NCBI GenBank assembly: GCA_903825575.1
Contig: CAIKAW010000046.1
Location: 30,277 to 94,276, forward strand
DNA: 64,000 nucleotides
Direction of reading: 5' to 3'
Origin: an uncultured bacterium
GTDB lineage: Bacteria > Actinomycetota > Actinomycetes > S36-B12 > CAIKAW01
In this document: one piece after another, positions 18,742 to 28,967 of the stretch
How positions within the stretch are numbered: position 1 is the first letter of the stretch
Layout of the letters: the number at the start of each line of letters is the position of its first letter
Program-made: the position numbers and the translations under genes
Notes under the pieces: generated by a model
What the model was told of the DNA's origin: nothing
Seen by the model: only the letters and a program-made list of their open reading frames with translations
Database searches by the model: none

Positions 18742-21700
18742 GCCAGCCCGCAATCGCATTGGCACGAATTCTGGGTCACCCCTTGAGCCCGGAGCAGCTG
18801 GCCGCTGCCACCGCGCCACTTGCTCCGGCTCTGGTGCGGGCCGGCGCAGGTACCGGCAAGACCACAGTCATGGCGGCTCGGGTTGCGTGGCTCATTCACA
18901 GCGGTGCCGTCGATCCCGCGCGCGTACTCGGGCTGACATTTACCAATAAGGCGGCCGGCGAGCTGTCGGAGCGGGTCCGCAAGGTATTGCCTGAGGACGA
19001 AGATCTGGGTGAACCAAATATTGGCACTTACCACGGCTTCGCATACGAACTCCTGCAGCAGCATGGCCTAAGGCTCGGGCTCGAGTCGGAATTCGATGTA
19101 CTCGACGAAGGCGCTCGCTTCCAACTTGCCTACCGAGTTGTCTGCGACTTCGAACGCACCGTGGATTGGCAAACCGATCCTGGTCGGGTGGCGGCTGAGG
19201 TATTGAGCCTTGATGCCGAATTGGCTGAACACGTGGTGACGCCCGCTCAGGTTCGCGCGCGCACGGAGGCTTTCGATCGCGACCTGCTTGATCTCGTAAA
19301 GCCGGATAAGTACTCCGAGCGGATCGGTGAGGCGAACCGCGACCGACTGATTGCCGTCGAGCTCGTCGAGCGCTACCGGGAGGCAAAGCGAACCCACAGT
19401 CGCGTCGATTTCGGCGATTACATGCGCTACATCACCGACCTCGTTGAGATTCCTACAGTGGTCGAAGCAGTCCGAACTCAGTACGACGTCGTACTCCTCG
19501 ACGAGTACCAAGACACATCGGTCGCCCAAGAGCGAATGTTGCTTGCGCTATTTGGTGGCGGCCATCCGGTGACGGCAGTGGGCGATCCGCACCAATCCAT
19601 CTATGGCTTCCGTGGCGCGTCCGCGGCCAGCATGGAACGCTTCCCCGATACCTTCCGGGACCGCGATCGACGCCCCGCTGCGGTCTATCCCCTCACGGAG
19701 AACCGCCGCTCGGGGGCTGAAATTCTGGTCGCCGCAAACAAGATTGTTGCTCCTTTGCGGCGCCCAAACGGACTAGATCTTGAACTTGTTCCCTTGCCAG
19801 ACGCGCAACCGGCTGACGTTCGGGTGTCGCTATTCGAAACTGAGTCCGAAGAAGTTGCGTGGGTGGCCGAGCAGGTAGCTGAATATGTTCGCACGACGGG
19901 CAAACCGGGTGATGTTGCAATTCTGTGTCGCACTCGTCGTGGATTCGCAGATTTGCATCGCGAACTCTCAGCCCTCGATGTTCCGGTTGAGGTGGTTGGG
20001 CTCGGAGGCTTGCTTGAACTTCCGGACATCGTCGAAATCTGTTGTGTTCTGCGATTGCTAAACGACCCAGCCGAGAACCCCTCGCTACTTCGAATCCTTT
20101 CCGGACCCAAATGGCGCCTTGGCGCGCGTGATCTGCGACTGTTGGCTCGGAGGGCAGGCGAGTTGGCCGGTGCTAGTTACGGAAGCGCCGACAAAGGTTC
20201 GCTTGACTCCCAACTCGCTAGCGCGGTGGCCGAAGTTGACCCCGTGGACATCGTCTCGTTGTTGGACGCTGTGGAAGACCCGGGCGACGCTGACTACGAC
20301 CCGCGAGCCCGCGAGCGCTTCGCACGGCTGGCGGCCCAGCTCAAGGGATTGCGCCGTCACGTCGGTGAGCCGCTGGTCGACTTGGTTCATCGGGTGGCTG
20401 TTCAGACCGGCCTTGAGGTTGAATTCTCGGTTGGAACTGACTCCCTGGTGGTTGAAAGGCGAAACGCCTTTGGCACGTTTCTAGATGTGGTCGCAGGGTT
20501 TAAGCCCTTTGCGGGGGCACCAACGTTGTCGGCACTGCTCGCTTGGCTTGAGGCTCGAGCCCGGCAAAGCGATGCACCCGAGCCGGAACGGCCTTCCAAC
20601 ACTTCTGCGGTAGCGCTCATGACGGTGCATGCAGCAAAGGGCCTGGAGTATCCGATGGTGGTGCTGCCGTTCCTGACTGAAACCGTGTTCCCCAAGAAGG
20701 CTTACGGGTCGCAAGCGAGTCTGTGGCTGACCACGCCCGGGCAACTGCCAGATCCGTTGCGTGGCGACGCTAATTCGCGACCTTCGCTTGGCGGATTCGC
20801 GAAACAGCAGATCGAAGACTTCCGTGGCGCCGTCCGCGACTACGCCGAAGAAGAGGAACGCCGACTGATGTACGTCGCAGCAACCCGCGCAAAATCGGTG
20901 CTCTTGGCTTCCGGTTCGTGGTGGGGTCAGACCCAGAAGAATTCGCGTGGACCCTCGATATTCTTGCTTGAGTTGCACGAATCTGCGACTGAAGAACTCT
21001 GGTGCCCGCAGCCAGACGCCGAGGTTAACCCGACACTGGGTGAATCTGCCGCCGTCTCGTGGCATGAAGGCGACGGCACAAATGAACCGCGTAGTGCGGC
21101 CGCGCAACTGGTTCGCGACGTGATGGCTGGCCGAACTCTGGCCGTACCTGTCCCTAGCGTTGACGAGGCAGTCGAGATCGCCGATTGGGACCGGCGCCTG
21201 GAACTTCTGGTGGCTGAAGCCCAAAGCGAACGCTCGGGGCAGCGCACTGTTGCCTTGCCCTCGGTTATTAGTGCGTCGCAGATGCTGAATCTGCAGCAAG
21301 ATGCCGAACGGTTTGCGCGCGAGCTATATCGACCCATGCCGAGACCGCTGAATCGCGCTGCTCGGGTCGGTATCGCGTTTCATGCCTGGCTGGAAGCCCG
21401 CTTCCAGAGTTGGTCGCTGATCAGCCCCGATGAACTGCCAGGTTCATCCGACGCGCCGGCAGCCGATCTTGCACCCCTTCAGGCAGCCTTCGAAAAGTTG
21501 CCGTATGCGACCCAGACACCGGTAGCCGTCGAGGTACCCGTATCGGTGCGGCTAGCCGGCCGCACGATCGTCGGACGGATCGATGCTGTGTTTTCAGTCG
21601 GCGGCGACTACGAAATCGTCGACTGGAAGACGGGCGGACCCGATCACGTCACGCCACTGCAGCTTGCGCTCTACCGGCTTGCGTGGGCCGAGCAGTACGG

Positions 21701-21812
21701 GATCGAGTTGAGCCGCGTCCGAGGGGCCTTTGTTTATGTTGCAACGAGCCGTATCGAGGTATTCGACGACCTACCAGATCGAGCCGCACTGACTGCGTTA
21801 CTCAGCAGCTGA
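18738..21812 (+). CDS. adnB: UvrD/PcrA-family helicase-nuclease (AdnB-like by gene order)
   Basis: GAGTGKTTVMAARVAWL, VVLLDEYQDTS, DYEIVDWKTGGPDH nuclease motif. ATG at 18738 overlaps the upstream stop (ATGA); track start 18702 is probably too early. Confidence 0.8.
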   Translation: MSQPAIALARILGHPLSPEQLAAATAPLAPALVRAGAGTGKTTVMAARVAWLIHSGAVDPARVLGLTFTNKAAGELSERVRKVLPEDEDLGEPNIGTYHGFAYELLQQHGLRLGLESEFDVLDEGARFQLAYRVVCDFERTVDWQTDPGRVAAEVLSLDAELAEHVVTPAQVRARTEAFDRDLLDLVKPDKYSERIGEANRDRLIAVELVERYREAKRTHSRVDFGDYMRYITDLVEIPTVVEAVRTQYDVVLLDEYQDTSVAQERMLLALFGGGHPVTAVGDPHQSIYGFRGASAASMERFPDTFRDRDRRPAAVYPLTENRRSGAEILVAANKIVAPLRRPNGLDLELVPLPDAQPADVRVSLFETESEEVAWVAEQVAEYVRTTGKPGDVAILCRTRRGFADLHRELSALDVPVEVVGLGGLLELPDIVEICCVLRLLNDPAENPSLLRILSGPKWRLGARDLRLLARRAGELAGASYGSADKGSLDSQLASAVAEVDPVDIVSLLDAVEDPGDADYDPRARERFARLAAQLKGLRRHVGEPLVDLVHRVAVQTGLEVEFSVGTDSLVVERRNAFGTFLDVVAGFKPFAGAPTLSALLAWLEARARQSDAPEPERPSNTSAVALMTVHAAKGLEYPMVVLPFLTETVFPKKAYGSQASLWLTTPGQLPDPLRGDANSRPSLGGFAKQQIEDFRGAVRDYAEEEERRLMYVAATRAKSVLLASGSWWGQTQKNSRGPSIFLLELHESATEELWCPQPDAEVNPTLGESAAVSWHEGDGTNEPRSAAAQLVRDVMAGRTLAVPVPSVDEAVEIADWDRRLELLVAEAQSERSGQRTVALPSVISASQMLNLQQDAERFARELYRPMPRPLNRAARVGIAFHAWLEARFQSWSLISPDELPGSSDAPAADLAPLQAAFEKLPYATQTPVAVEVPVSVRLAGRTIVGRIDAVFSVGGDYEIVDWKTGGPDHVTPLQLALYRLAWAEQYGIELSRVRGAFVYVATSRIEVFDDLPDRAALTALLSS

Positions 21813-21824
21813 GCGCAAGATTCG

Positions 21825-23057
21825 CTAGTGGCTTGGGACCGCGTCGCCTAGTGGTTTCGGCGGGTCGCCGAGAAGGTCACGAATCCGCTCCCGCGATGGT
21901 TCCTCGACAAAGCGCCACATCAGCCAGGCAACCGGCACGCTCGACGCGATGGCCAGCACGGTGAGCACCGCGAATATCGGACCGTGCGTGATGTGGATCT
22001 TCCCTGTGACGACGTTGAATACCTGTAGCAACACGATGTGCGTCATATACAAGGAGAAAGAGATGAATCCGCCCAGCACGAGACGATCTGATGCCAACCA
22101 CTTAGCCAGTCCATGGCGCGAAAGTGCAAGCGCACCAATCCACATCGCCAGAAGAGGCGCTAGCGCCAGGTGCATCCGAGGTGGGAAGTTCGGATCAGAC
22201 CACTGCAATGTAGGCACGTGGTTCAGCACAAACGAGAAGCCCAGCACGGCGACCGGAAGCACGACCGACAACGTGGTCGCGAGTCTTTCGACGCGGCGTT
22301 TTGGGCCACGTTCGTCCGGAGCGAGCCGGCGAACAATTAGATATGTGATCGATCCGGTCGTGAACTCGGTCAGGATGCGAAGCGTCGACCCGAAATTGTC
22401 GATGTAGTAGGCGTCCCCGCGATGCAAGATGCCGAACAGCACCACCGGAGAGATGGCAACAATCCAAAGCAGCACAAGCCATTTGGTGGCTGCACGCTTG
22501 CCGAGCCGGAACAAGACAATGACGAGCACTGGAAACAGTAGGTAGGCCAGCCATTCCATCGACAGAGACCACGCAGTGAAGTTCCAACCGCGCGTGGGGT
22601 GAGCAGCCCATTCTTGGACTAGGAAGACTTGCTTGAAGTAGTCGCCGACATTGAACCAGCCCGGCAGGGCGCCGCCCTTGCCGCCAATGATCGAGTATGA
22701 CAACGTCACTACGCCGGCGATGTTTAGCATCACGAAGTGCACGGGGTAGACGCGCGCGAGTCGTAGACCGTAGAAGTGCAAACTGCCGCGGATCGAGAAT
22801 TTGGGGCCAAGCTTGTTCAGGTAGGTGTGAGTCAGAATGAAACCCGACAAGCAGAAGAACAGATCAACGCCCAGCCTCCCGACGCGGAGCACGTCATGTA
22901 GACCGGGTACCAGAAGCCCAGACTTTCCAAGGGCCGCCTGAAAATGGTAGAGAACCACCCAAGCCGCTGCGATGAACCGCACGCCGGTCAATTGCCGGAT
23001 GAACTGGTTCATTCGCATCCCTTCGGGCGTCTGACGACGGTGTGCGGATTCTTGCAT
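21825..23057 (-). CDS. Acyltransferase family 3 (OafA/YrhL-like) membrane protein
   Basis: LTGVRFIAAAWVVLYHFQ, GVDLFFCLSGFILTHTY, WNFTAWSLSMEWLAYLLFP. Confidence 0.9.
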   Translation of the reverse strand: MQESAHRRQTPEGMRMNQFIRQLTGVRFIAAAWVVLYHFQAALGKSGLLVPGLHDVLRVGRLGVDLFFCLSGFILTHTYLNKLGPKFSIRGSLHFYGLRLARVYPVHFVMLNIAGVVTLSYSIIGGKGGALPGWFNVGDYFKQVFLVQEWAAHPTRGWNFTAWSLSMEWLAYLLFPVLVIVLFRLGKRAATKWLVLLWIVAISPVVLFGILHRGDAYYIDNFGSTLRILTEFTTGSITYLIVRRLAPDERGPKRRVERLATTLSVVLPVAVLGFSFVLNHVPTLQWSDPNFPPRMHLALAPLLAMWIGALALSRHGLAKWLASDRLVLGGFISFSLYMTHIVLLQVFNVVTGKIHITHGPIFAVLTVLAIASSVPVAWLMWRFVEEPSRERIRDLLGDPPKPLGDAVPSH

Positions 23058-23102
23058 GACACTCGCCTCGCACCCGTAGCCACGGCGGCATAGGGTCGCG
23101 AC

Positions 23103-24518
23103 ATGACCGCTAAGTACGCGCAGCTGCAGGCCTTCGTTTCAGAACACTCGGATAAGTTCGTCGCCGACCTCATGGATTGGCTACGGATTCCCTCGATCGG
23201 CACCGACCCAGCTCACGATGGCGATGTTCGTCGCAGTGCCGAATGGCTGCGCGATCGGTTCGAGGCCTTGGGGTGCCCGGTCGTCGAGATCTGGCCCACA
23301 GCTGGCCAGCCAGCGGTCTACGCCGAGTGGTGCAGTGCCCCCGGTGCGCCCACTGTCTTGGTATACGGCCATCACGATGTTCAGCCGGTCGATCCCCTTG
23401 ACGAGTGGACTTCGCCCCCGTTCGACCCGGTTGTGGTTGCTACCGAGCACGGGGCCCGGCTCTTAGGGCGCGGCGCAATTGACGACAAAGGCCAAGTTGC
23501 CTTCCACTTGCTCGGCTTGGCCGCACACCTGGCGGCAGTCGACCTGGATGGATCGACACCTGTGCACCCAGCCGTAAACCTCAAGTTCTTGATCGAGGGC
23601 GAAGAAGAGTCTGGGTCCCCGCACTTCTCTGAACTGTTGCGTGCGAATAGCGAACGGCTGACCTGTGATGTTGTGCTGGTAAGCGATACGGGTATGTACG
23701 CCCGCGAGACTCCGTCGATCTGTGTGGGCATGCGCGGACTAGTCAATGGTGAGTTTGAACTGCGTACCGCTCAGGTTGATCTGCATTCGGGATCTTTTGG
23801 CGGTGCAGTCCCGAATCCGGCGCACGTCGCTGCTCGAATTATTGCTGGCCTACATGACGAATCCGGCCGGGTGCGCATTCCTTCGTTCTATGAAGGAGTC
23901 CGTGAACCCGACGCGTCGGAGCGTGAACTCATGGCCAAGCTTCCGTTTGATGAGGCCGAATATTTGCGCACGACCACGACAAAGATCCTGGTAGGTGAGG
24001 CTGGTTGGTCAACCTTGGAACGCACCTGGGTTCGTCCCACCGCTGAGATCAACGGGATCCTGTCTGGCTATGCCGGGACAGGTCACAAGACGATCGTGCC
24101 AAGCAGCGCTTTAGTGAAGTTCTCCTTCCGCCTTGTTCCAGGTCAGGAGCCGCCGGCGATTGCAGCGGCCTTCCGGAAGTGGCTCGGCGAGCAAGTGCCA
24201 ACTGGGGTCGATGTCTCACTGCGCTTCTTCGGCGACGGCGTGCGGCCGTGCCTTACTCCACTTGATCACCCAGTTCTTCAAGCAGTAGTCCGGGCGTTAA
24301 CTACGGTGTTCGACTCGGAAGTTCTGTTCACTCGTGAAGGCGGCAGTGGACCGGAAGCTGACTTAGCCGAGATTCTGGCGGTCCCGGTTGTGTTCCTGGG
24401 TGTGGGCCTTCCCGACGACCGGATCCACGCGCCCAATGAGAAGGCCGAGATTCCTTTGCTGCTAAAGGGGGCTGAGGCGGTTGCACTGCTCTGGGCCGAT
24501 CTCGGTGGTACCAGTTGA
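23103..24518 (+). CDS. M20 family metallopeptidase (dipeptidase)
   Basis: LVYGHHDVQPVDPLDEWTSPPF, GRGAIDDKGQVAFHL, IEGEEESGSPHF. Confidence 0.92.
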   Translation: MTAKYAQLQAFVSEHSDKFVADLMDWLRIPSIGTDPAHDGDVRRSAEWLRDRFEALGCPVVEIWPTAGQPAVYAEWCSAPGAPTVLVYGHHDVQPVDPLDEWTSPPFDPVVVATEHGARLLGRGAIDDKGQVAFHLLGLAAHLAAVDLDGSTPVHPAVNLKFLIEGEEESGSPHFSELLRANSERLTCDVVLVSDTGMYARETPSICVGMRGLVNGEFELRTAQVDLHSGSFGGAVPNPAHVAARIIAGLHDESGRVRIPSFYEGVREPDASERELMAKLPFDEAEYLRTTTTKILVGEAGWSTLERTWVRPTAEINGILSGYAGTGHKTIVPSSALVKFSFRLVPGQEPPAIAAAFRKWLGEQVPTGVDVSLRFFGDGVRPCLTPLDHPVLQAVVRALTTVFDSEVLFTREGGSGPEADLAEILAVPVVFLGVGLPDDRIHAPNEKAEIPLLLKGAEAVALLWADLGGTS

Positions 24519-25456
24519 CTGTGAACGCTAACCGCCAGTTACTCGCTGGGTTAGCCCTAGCCCGCGGTGATATTGATCGGGCCGCTGAGCATCGTGACGA
24601 TATCCAGTGGCTATCCGATTCTTGGGCGCACGCAGATACCCGGGTGCTGGAGTTGATCAACGGGACCGTGGAACTTGGCCAGTCCGCGTCTTCAGCGATT
24701 GCTTGGTTGTCGCCGACGGACGTTACGCAGGCGGATTGGACTGACCTGTTCTTCCTCGGCAAAGTGGACGCAGTTGCCCATTTTGCTGTCGCAAGTCCGC
24801 TCGAAGCGCCCGACGCCGAGGCGCTTTTGGCCCGGAGTGGTTTGCGCGAGATTGGTTCGACGCTTTCCGATGCGGAGGCGGGTTTGCTTACCACCGCAGT
24901 GGCTTTGGCGAACTGGCATGCGACACATCGGCGCTGCCCGCGCTGTGGGACGCCGACTGAGTCGATCAGCGCCGGCTGGGCCCGTCGCTGCCCGGCCGAC
25001 GAGTCACTGCACTTTCCGCGCACAGATCCGGCAGTCATCGCCTTGGTGGTCGACGCCGATGACCGGGCGCTGCTGGGGCGCCAAGTGGCTTGGCCTGAGC
25101 ACTTCTTCTCGACGCTCGCCGGTTTCGTGGAGGCCGGTGAGTCCGCCGAAGCAGCCGTTCGACGTGAGGTCTTCGAAGAATCCGGGGTCGAGGTCGACGA
25201 TGTCACCTACCTAGGCAGCCAGCCGTGGCCTTTCCCGGCGTCGTTGATGTTGGGGTACCACGCCCGCGCCGTGCCTGGGTCTGAGATCAGGGTTGACGGC
25301 ACGGAAATCGCTGAGGCCTATTGGTATTCGCGAGAAGAACTTGTTACTGCCTGCAAGTCGGGCGAGGTTCGACTGCCATCGTCGGTTTCGATTGCCCGAC
25401 GGCTGATCGAACGCTGGTTTGGTTCCGAATTACCGGGGGAGTGGTCGCGGCCGTAA
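24515..25456 (+). CDS. nudC: NAD(+) diphosphatase, Nudix family
   Basis: Zn-binding CPRCGTPTE, Nudix box GFVEAGESAEAAVRREVFEESGVEV, NudC signature SQPWPFPASLMLGYHA. Confidence 0.93.
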   Translation: MTVNANRQLLAGLALARGDIDRAAEHRDDIQWLSDSWAHADTRVLELINGTVELGQSASSAIAWLSPTDVTQADWTDLFFLGKVDAVAHFAVASPLEAPDAEALLARSGLREIGSTLSDAEAGLLTTAVALANWHATHRRCPRCGTPTESISAGWARRCPADESLHFPRTDPAVIALVVDADDRALLGRQVAWPEHFFSTLAGFVEAGESAEAAVRREVFEESGVEVDDVTYLGSQPWPFPASLMLGYHARAVPGSEIRVDGTEIAEAYWYSREELVTACKSGEVRLPSSVSIARRLIERWFGSELPGEWSRP

Positions 25457-25490
25457 GGCAGGGACCGCCGATCTGTCCCGGTTGGTTGGA

Positions 25491-26372
25491 TCAGTACCAG
25501 TAGTGCTGGCTCCAGAATGCCCACGCATCGCATGGAGTGCCGTACGAACTTGTGATGTATGCGAGCCCCCACCGGATCTGCGTAGTTGGGTTGGTCTTCC
25601 AGTCGGCGCCGGCGGCGGCCATCTTCGTCCCCGGTAGCGCCTGCGGAATCCCGTACGTGGCACCGGTGGAGTCGGTCGGGTTCCAGTTCGACTCTTGCCA
25701 CCACATTCGATCTAGGCAAGTCCATTGCTCCAAACCAAAACCGAACTTCGCAAGCAGGTCGACAGCAGTAGCGCGCGGGGTACCCAGGTAGACCCGGCGA
25801 TCAGCCCTAGACCATTCGTCGTCACGGTTGCCGATCCGATCATTGTTCTTTAGCAGCGACGCGCGCTGCAATGCCGACCAATTTGCAGGCAGCGCGGCCA
25901 ACAAGGTGCGTCCTGCCGCCTCGTCTAACGCTGCCTGCTGCGGCAGTGCCGATCGGGCAAGGATCGGCGCTGTCGCCACGTTGGCCGCGGCGCTGTGACC
26001 TACTCGGTCCGCCGCAGTAAGTGTGGCCATTTCCTGCATAGCTGCCAGCCAGGCGCTGGCCGCGGCCCGATCTCGCTCGGCGACCGAGAGTTGGCTGCCT
26101 GATTGCTGGGAGACCTCGCGGATCAAGGCCGATGCGGCTGAATCCGGTATGAGTGGGCCAGTTGCGGCGGCAACCGGGCTACTTGGAAGCAGGCTGCCGA
26201 CCAGCACGAGTGTCGCGGCGATGGCGAATCCACCCAGGAGGAGTCGGGCTTCCGGTTGGCCAATCCACTTCCTTGGGTGCAGGCGGCCGTCGCGGTGCCA
26301 GAGCGTCGACGAGTGGAACTTGGGCGTTCGGGAGTGCCGCGGGGCACGGTGGCGACCACCGGCACGACCCAT
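25491..26372 (-). CDS. Secreted/anchored lytic transglycosylase-like protein (aggregation-promoting-factor C-terminal type)
   Basis: N-terminal TM segment (LLLGGFAIAATLVLVGSLL), C-terminal MWWQESNWNPTDSTGATYGIPQALPGTKMAAAGADWKTNPTTQIRWGLAYI. Track start 26459 overlaps the mycoredoxin gene; ATG at 26372 preferred. Confidence 0.78.
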   Translation of the reverse strand: MGRAGGRHRAPRHSRTPKFHSSTLWHRDGRLHPRKWIGQPEARLLLGGFAIAATLVLVGSLLPSSPVAAATGPLIPDSAASALIREVSQQSGSQLSVAERDRAAASAWLAAMQEMATLTAADRVGHSAAANVATAPILARSALPQQAALDEAAGRTLLAALPANWSALQRASLLKNNDRIGNRDDEWSRADRRVYLGTPRATAVDLLAKFGFGLEQWTCLDRMWWQESNWNPTDSTGATYGIPQALPGTKMAAAGADWKTNPTTQIRWGLAYITSSYGTPCDAWAFWSQHYWY

Positions 26373-26427
26373 AGCGCACTCCTGAAAACGTCGGTACGGA
26401 GTGCTTCGGCCGGATTTGGGCCAACCC

Positions 26428-26661
26428 TTAGCCGGCGAGGGCTGCCTTAACTTGGCCAATCGAAGGATTGGTCAAGGTGGTTCCGTTGGGCAGCAGCAAC
26501 GTAGGCACGATCTCATTGCCGCCATTGACCCCCGCGACGAAACTGGCTGCGGCCGCGTCGGTCTCGATATCAACAACCTTGAACTCGATCCCTTCGCGAC
26601 CCAATTGGGCTTTAAGCCGGTGGCAGTAGCCACACCAGGACGTCGAATACATGGTCAACAT
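26428..26661 (-). CDS. mrx1: Mycoredoxin / glutaredoxin-like protein
   Basis: YSTSWCGYCHRLK active site, EIVPTLLLPNGTTLTNPS; located between nudC and uvrD2 as in mycobacteria. Confidence 0.88.
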   Translation of the reverse strand: MLTMYSTSWCGYCHRLKAQLGREGIEFKVVDIETDAAAASFVAGVNGGNEIVPTLLLPNGTTLTNPSIGQVKAALAG

Positions 26662-26792
26662 TGCGCCTCCGGGAGTTCTTGTCGCCGCAGTATCGGCCCG
26701 GCAGGTACAACGTTCGCACGGCCCCGTGGCATTCCTCCCCAGCCGGCGCCATCGCCTCCGCTGTGGTCGGGCGGTCCTGACAAGATGCCTAG

Positions 26793-28913
26793 GTGCCCCT
26801 TGACCCCGAAGTCGTGCTGGCCGGCCTCGACGACGAACAGCGGGCCGCTGCGATGGCTGTCACCGGTCCGGTCGTGATTCTGGCCGGTGCTGGCACTGGA
26901 AAGACCCGGGCGCTGACGCACCGGATCGCCTACGCCACTGCCATCGGGGCTCAGGATCCGGCCCGCGGCCTGGCCGTCACGTTCACGACGCGGGCGGCCG
27001 GAGAGATGCGAACCCGGCTGACCGGGCTCGAGGTCCCAGCCCTGCAGGTGCGCACCTTCCATGCGGCGGCGCTGCGCCAACTGAAGTTCTTCTGGCCGCG
27101 CGTGGTCGGCGGCAACTTCCCCAAGTTACTTGAGAGCAAAGCGCGGGTGGTCGCCGAAGCGGCGTCACGTTGCGGCCTACCGACCGATACGGCGATCGTC
27201 CGTGATCTCGCGGCCGAAATCGAATGGGCCAAATCGTCCGGTCACGCTGTCGACGACTATGTGCGCAAGGCTGCCGGCCGAACGATGCCGGCCGATCTGC
27301 TGCCGGCGGACGTTGCTCGCGTGTATTCCTCTTACGACGACATCCGCATTGACCGAGACTTGCTCGACTTCGAAGATGTCCTGCTATTGACAGTTGCAAT
27401 GCTGGACCAACGCCAAGACGTCGCGGATGAAATTCGCAAGCAATACCGCTGGTTCACTGTCGATGAGTTCCAGGACGTCAATCCGATGCAGGCCCGGCTG
27501 CTTGAACTTTGGCTTGGCGACAGCCAAGAAGTTTGTGTGGTTGGTGATGCCGGCCAAACCATCTACACATTCACTGGCGCGAGTCCGGAACATTTGTTGT
27601 CATTCACGAAGCGCTACCCGGATGCGGTGTCAGTGCGTCTGGTGCGTTCCTACCGTTGCTCGCCGCAGATAGTTGCATTGGCTAACCGGGTGCTCGATGC
27701 AGCAACCGGGCCGGCTGCTGCATTGCGGGTGTCGCTGCGCAGCGAAGCTGAAGCCGGGCCGGCTCCAACGATCACGGCCTACGATGACGAACCGGCCGAG
27801 GCGGCTGCGGTCGCGGCACAAGCAGCAAAACTGATCGCGGCTGGTTTGCTTTCGCGTGAGATTGCGGTGCTTTACCGCACTAATGCGCAGTCCGAAGTGT
27901 ATGAAGCGGCGTTTGCAAACGCCGGCGTTCCGACGGTGCTGCGCGGTGGCGAGCGCTTCTTTGATCGCGCCGAGGTGCGAACTGGGATCACGCTCCTGCG
28001 TGGCGCAGCGCGCGCGGCCGGGTCCCAAAGCGACGCTACTGCCCAACCGGTCGAGCTTGGACAGGAAGTTGCGGCCGTGCTTTCCAACACCGGTTGGATG
28101 CCGAAACCACCGGCCGGGTCTGGGGCAGTTCGCGAACGCTGGGAATCATTAGCAGCACTGGTATCGCTGGCCGAAGATTTGGCAGCTAGCCAGCCGCTTG
28201 CTGGCTTAAGTGAACTGGTCGCCGAACTCGACCGGCGGGCTGAAGTTCAGCATGCGCCGCAAGTTGCCGGCGTTACCTTGGCATCGCTTCACGCGGCAAA
28301 GGGACTTGAGTGGACAGCCGTGTTTGTAGTCGGCTTGGCCGAAGGAATGTTGCCCATTGTCTACGCCGACACTCCGGAGCGGATCGAAGAAGAACGACGC
28401 TTGCTGTACGTGGGGGTTACTCGAGCTAAACGGGATCTGGCGTTGTCCTGGTCGAAGGCACGTAGCCCTGGGGGGCGGACCGGTCGCAACCCGTCGCGGT
28501 TCCTGGCGGATTTGACGGGCGCAGCCGTGCCGCAACAACCCAAGTCGGCAACGACTAAGCGGCGCAAAGTGGCGCATTGCCGGGCGTGTGGTCGGTCGTT
28601 AGTGACGGCTGCTGAGGCAACCCTTGGGCGCTGTACTGGATGCCCGGCGAATTTGGACGCCGATCTCTACGACCGGTTGCGCGAGTGGCGGTTGCGGCTA
28701 GCGGGCCACCGTGGCGTGCCGGCGTACGTGGTCTTCACCGACCGAACGTTGCAGGCGATTGCTGAATTGCAGCCGAGCGATTCGGCTGGCCTGGCTGAAA
28801 TCGCCGGAATCGGGCCTCGCAAGCTGGTCGAGTATGGCGAGCAGGTGCTCGAATTGATCGCTGGGGCGGCGGTGGCGAATATTGCGTTGCCCGAAGCCCC
28901 ACCTATCGCGTAA
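26793..28913 (+). CDS. uvrD2: ATP-dependent DNA helicase UvrD2-like (UvrD with tetracysteine motif and HRDC domain)
   Basis: AGAGTGKTRALTHRIAY, WFTVDEFQDVNPMQ, HCRACGRSL...RCTGCPANL tetracysteine, C-terminal HRDC-like LQPSDSAGLAEIAGIGPRKLVEYG; GTG start. Confidence 0.9.
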   Translation: MPLDPEVVLAGLDDEQRAAAMAVTGPVVILAGAGTGKTRALTHRIAYATAIGAQDPARGLAVTFTTRAAGEMRTRLTGLEVPALQVRTFHAAALRQLKFFWPRVVGGNFPKLLESKARVVAEAASRCGLPTDTAIVRDLAAEIEWAKSSGHAVDDYVRKAAGRTMPADLLPADVARVYSSYDDIRIDRDLLDFEDVLLLTVAMLDQRQDVADEIRKQYRWFTVDEFQDVNPMQARLLELWLGDSQEVCVVGDAGQTIYTFTGASPEHLLSFTKRYPDAVSVRLVRSYRCSPQIVALANRVLDAATGPAAALRVSLRSEAEAGPAPTITAYDDEPAEAAAVAAQAAKLIAAGLLSREIAVLYRTNAQSEVYEAAFANAGVPTVLRGGERFFDRAEVRTGITLLRGAARAAGSQSDATAQPVELGQEVAAVLSNTGWMPKPPAGSGAVRERWESLAALVSLAEDLAASQPLAGLSELVAELDRRAEVQHAPQVAGVTLASLHAAKGLEWTAVFVVGLAEGMLPIVYADTPERIEEERRLLYVGVTRAKRDLALSWSKARSPGGRTGRNPSRFLADLTGAAVPQQPKSATTKRRKVAHCRACGRSLVTAAEATLGRCTGCPANLDADLYDRLREWRLRLAGHRGVPAYVVFTDRTLQAIAELQPSDSAGLAEIAGIGPRKLVEYGEQVLELIAGAAVANIALPEAPPIA
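28854..28882 (+). promoter_or_regulatory. Candidate whiB7-leader promoter (-35 TTGATC, 17 bp, -10 GAATAT) inside the uvrD2 3' end
   Basis: TTGATC 28854-28859, GAATAT 28877-28882; about 85 nt upstream of the leader ORF. Weak hexamer matches. Confidence 0.3.
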
Positions 28914-28931
28914 CCTCAGCAATTCGACGGT

Positions 28932-28957
28932 CCGAACCTAACTGGTTCGGTTTTCTT
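28932..28957 (+). terminator. Intrinsic terminator-like hairpin between uvrD2 and whiB7 leader ORF
   Basis: CCGAACC-taact-GGTTCGG perfect 7-bp stem followed by TTTTCTT. Confidence 0.7.
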
Positions 28958-28967
28958 GGAGGCAGAA

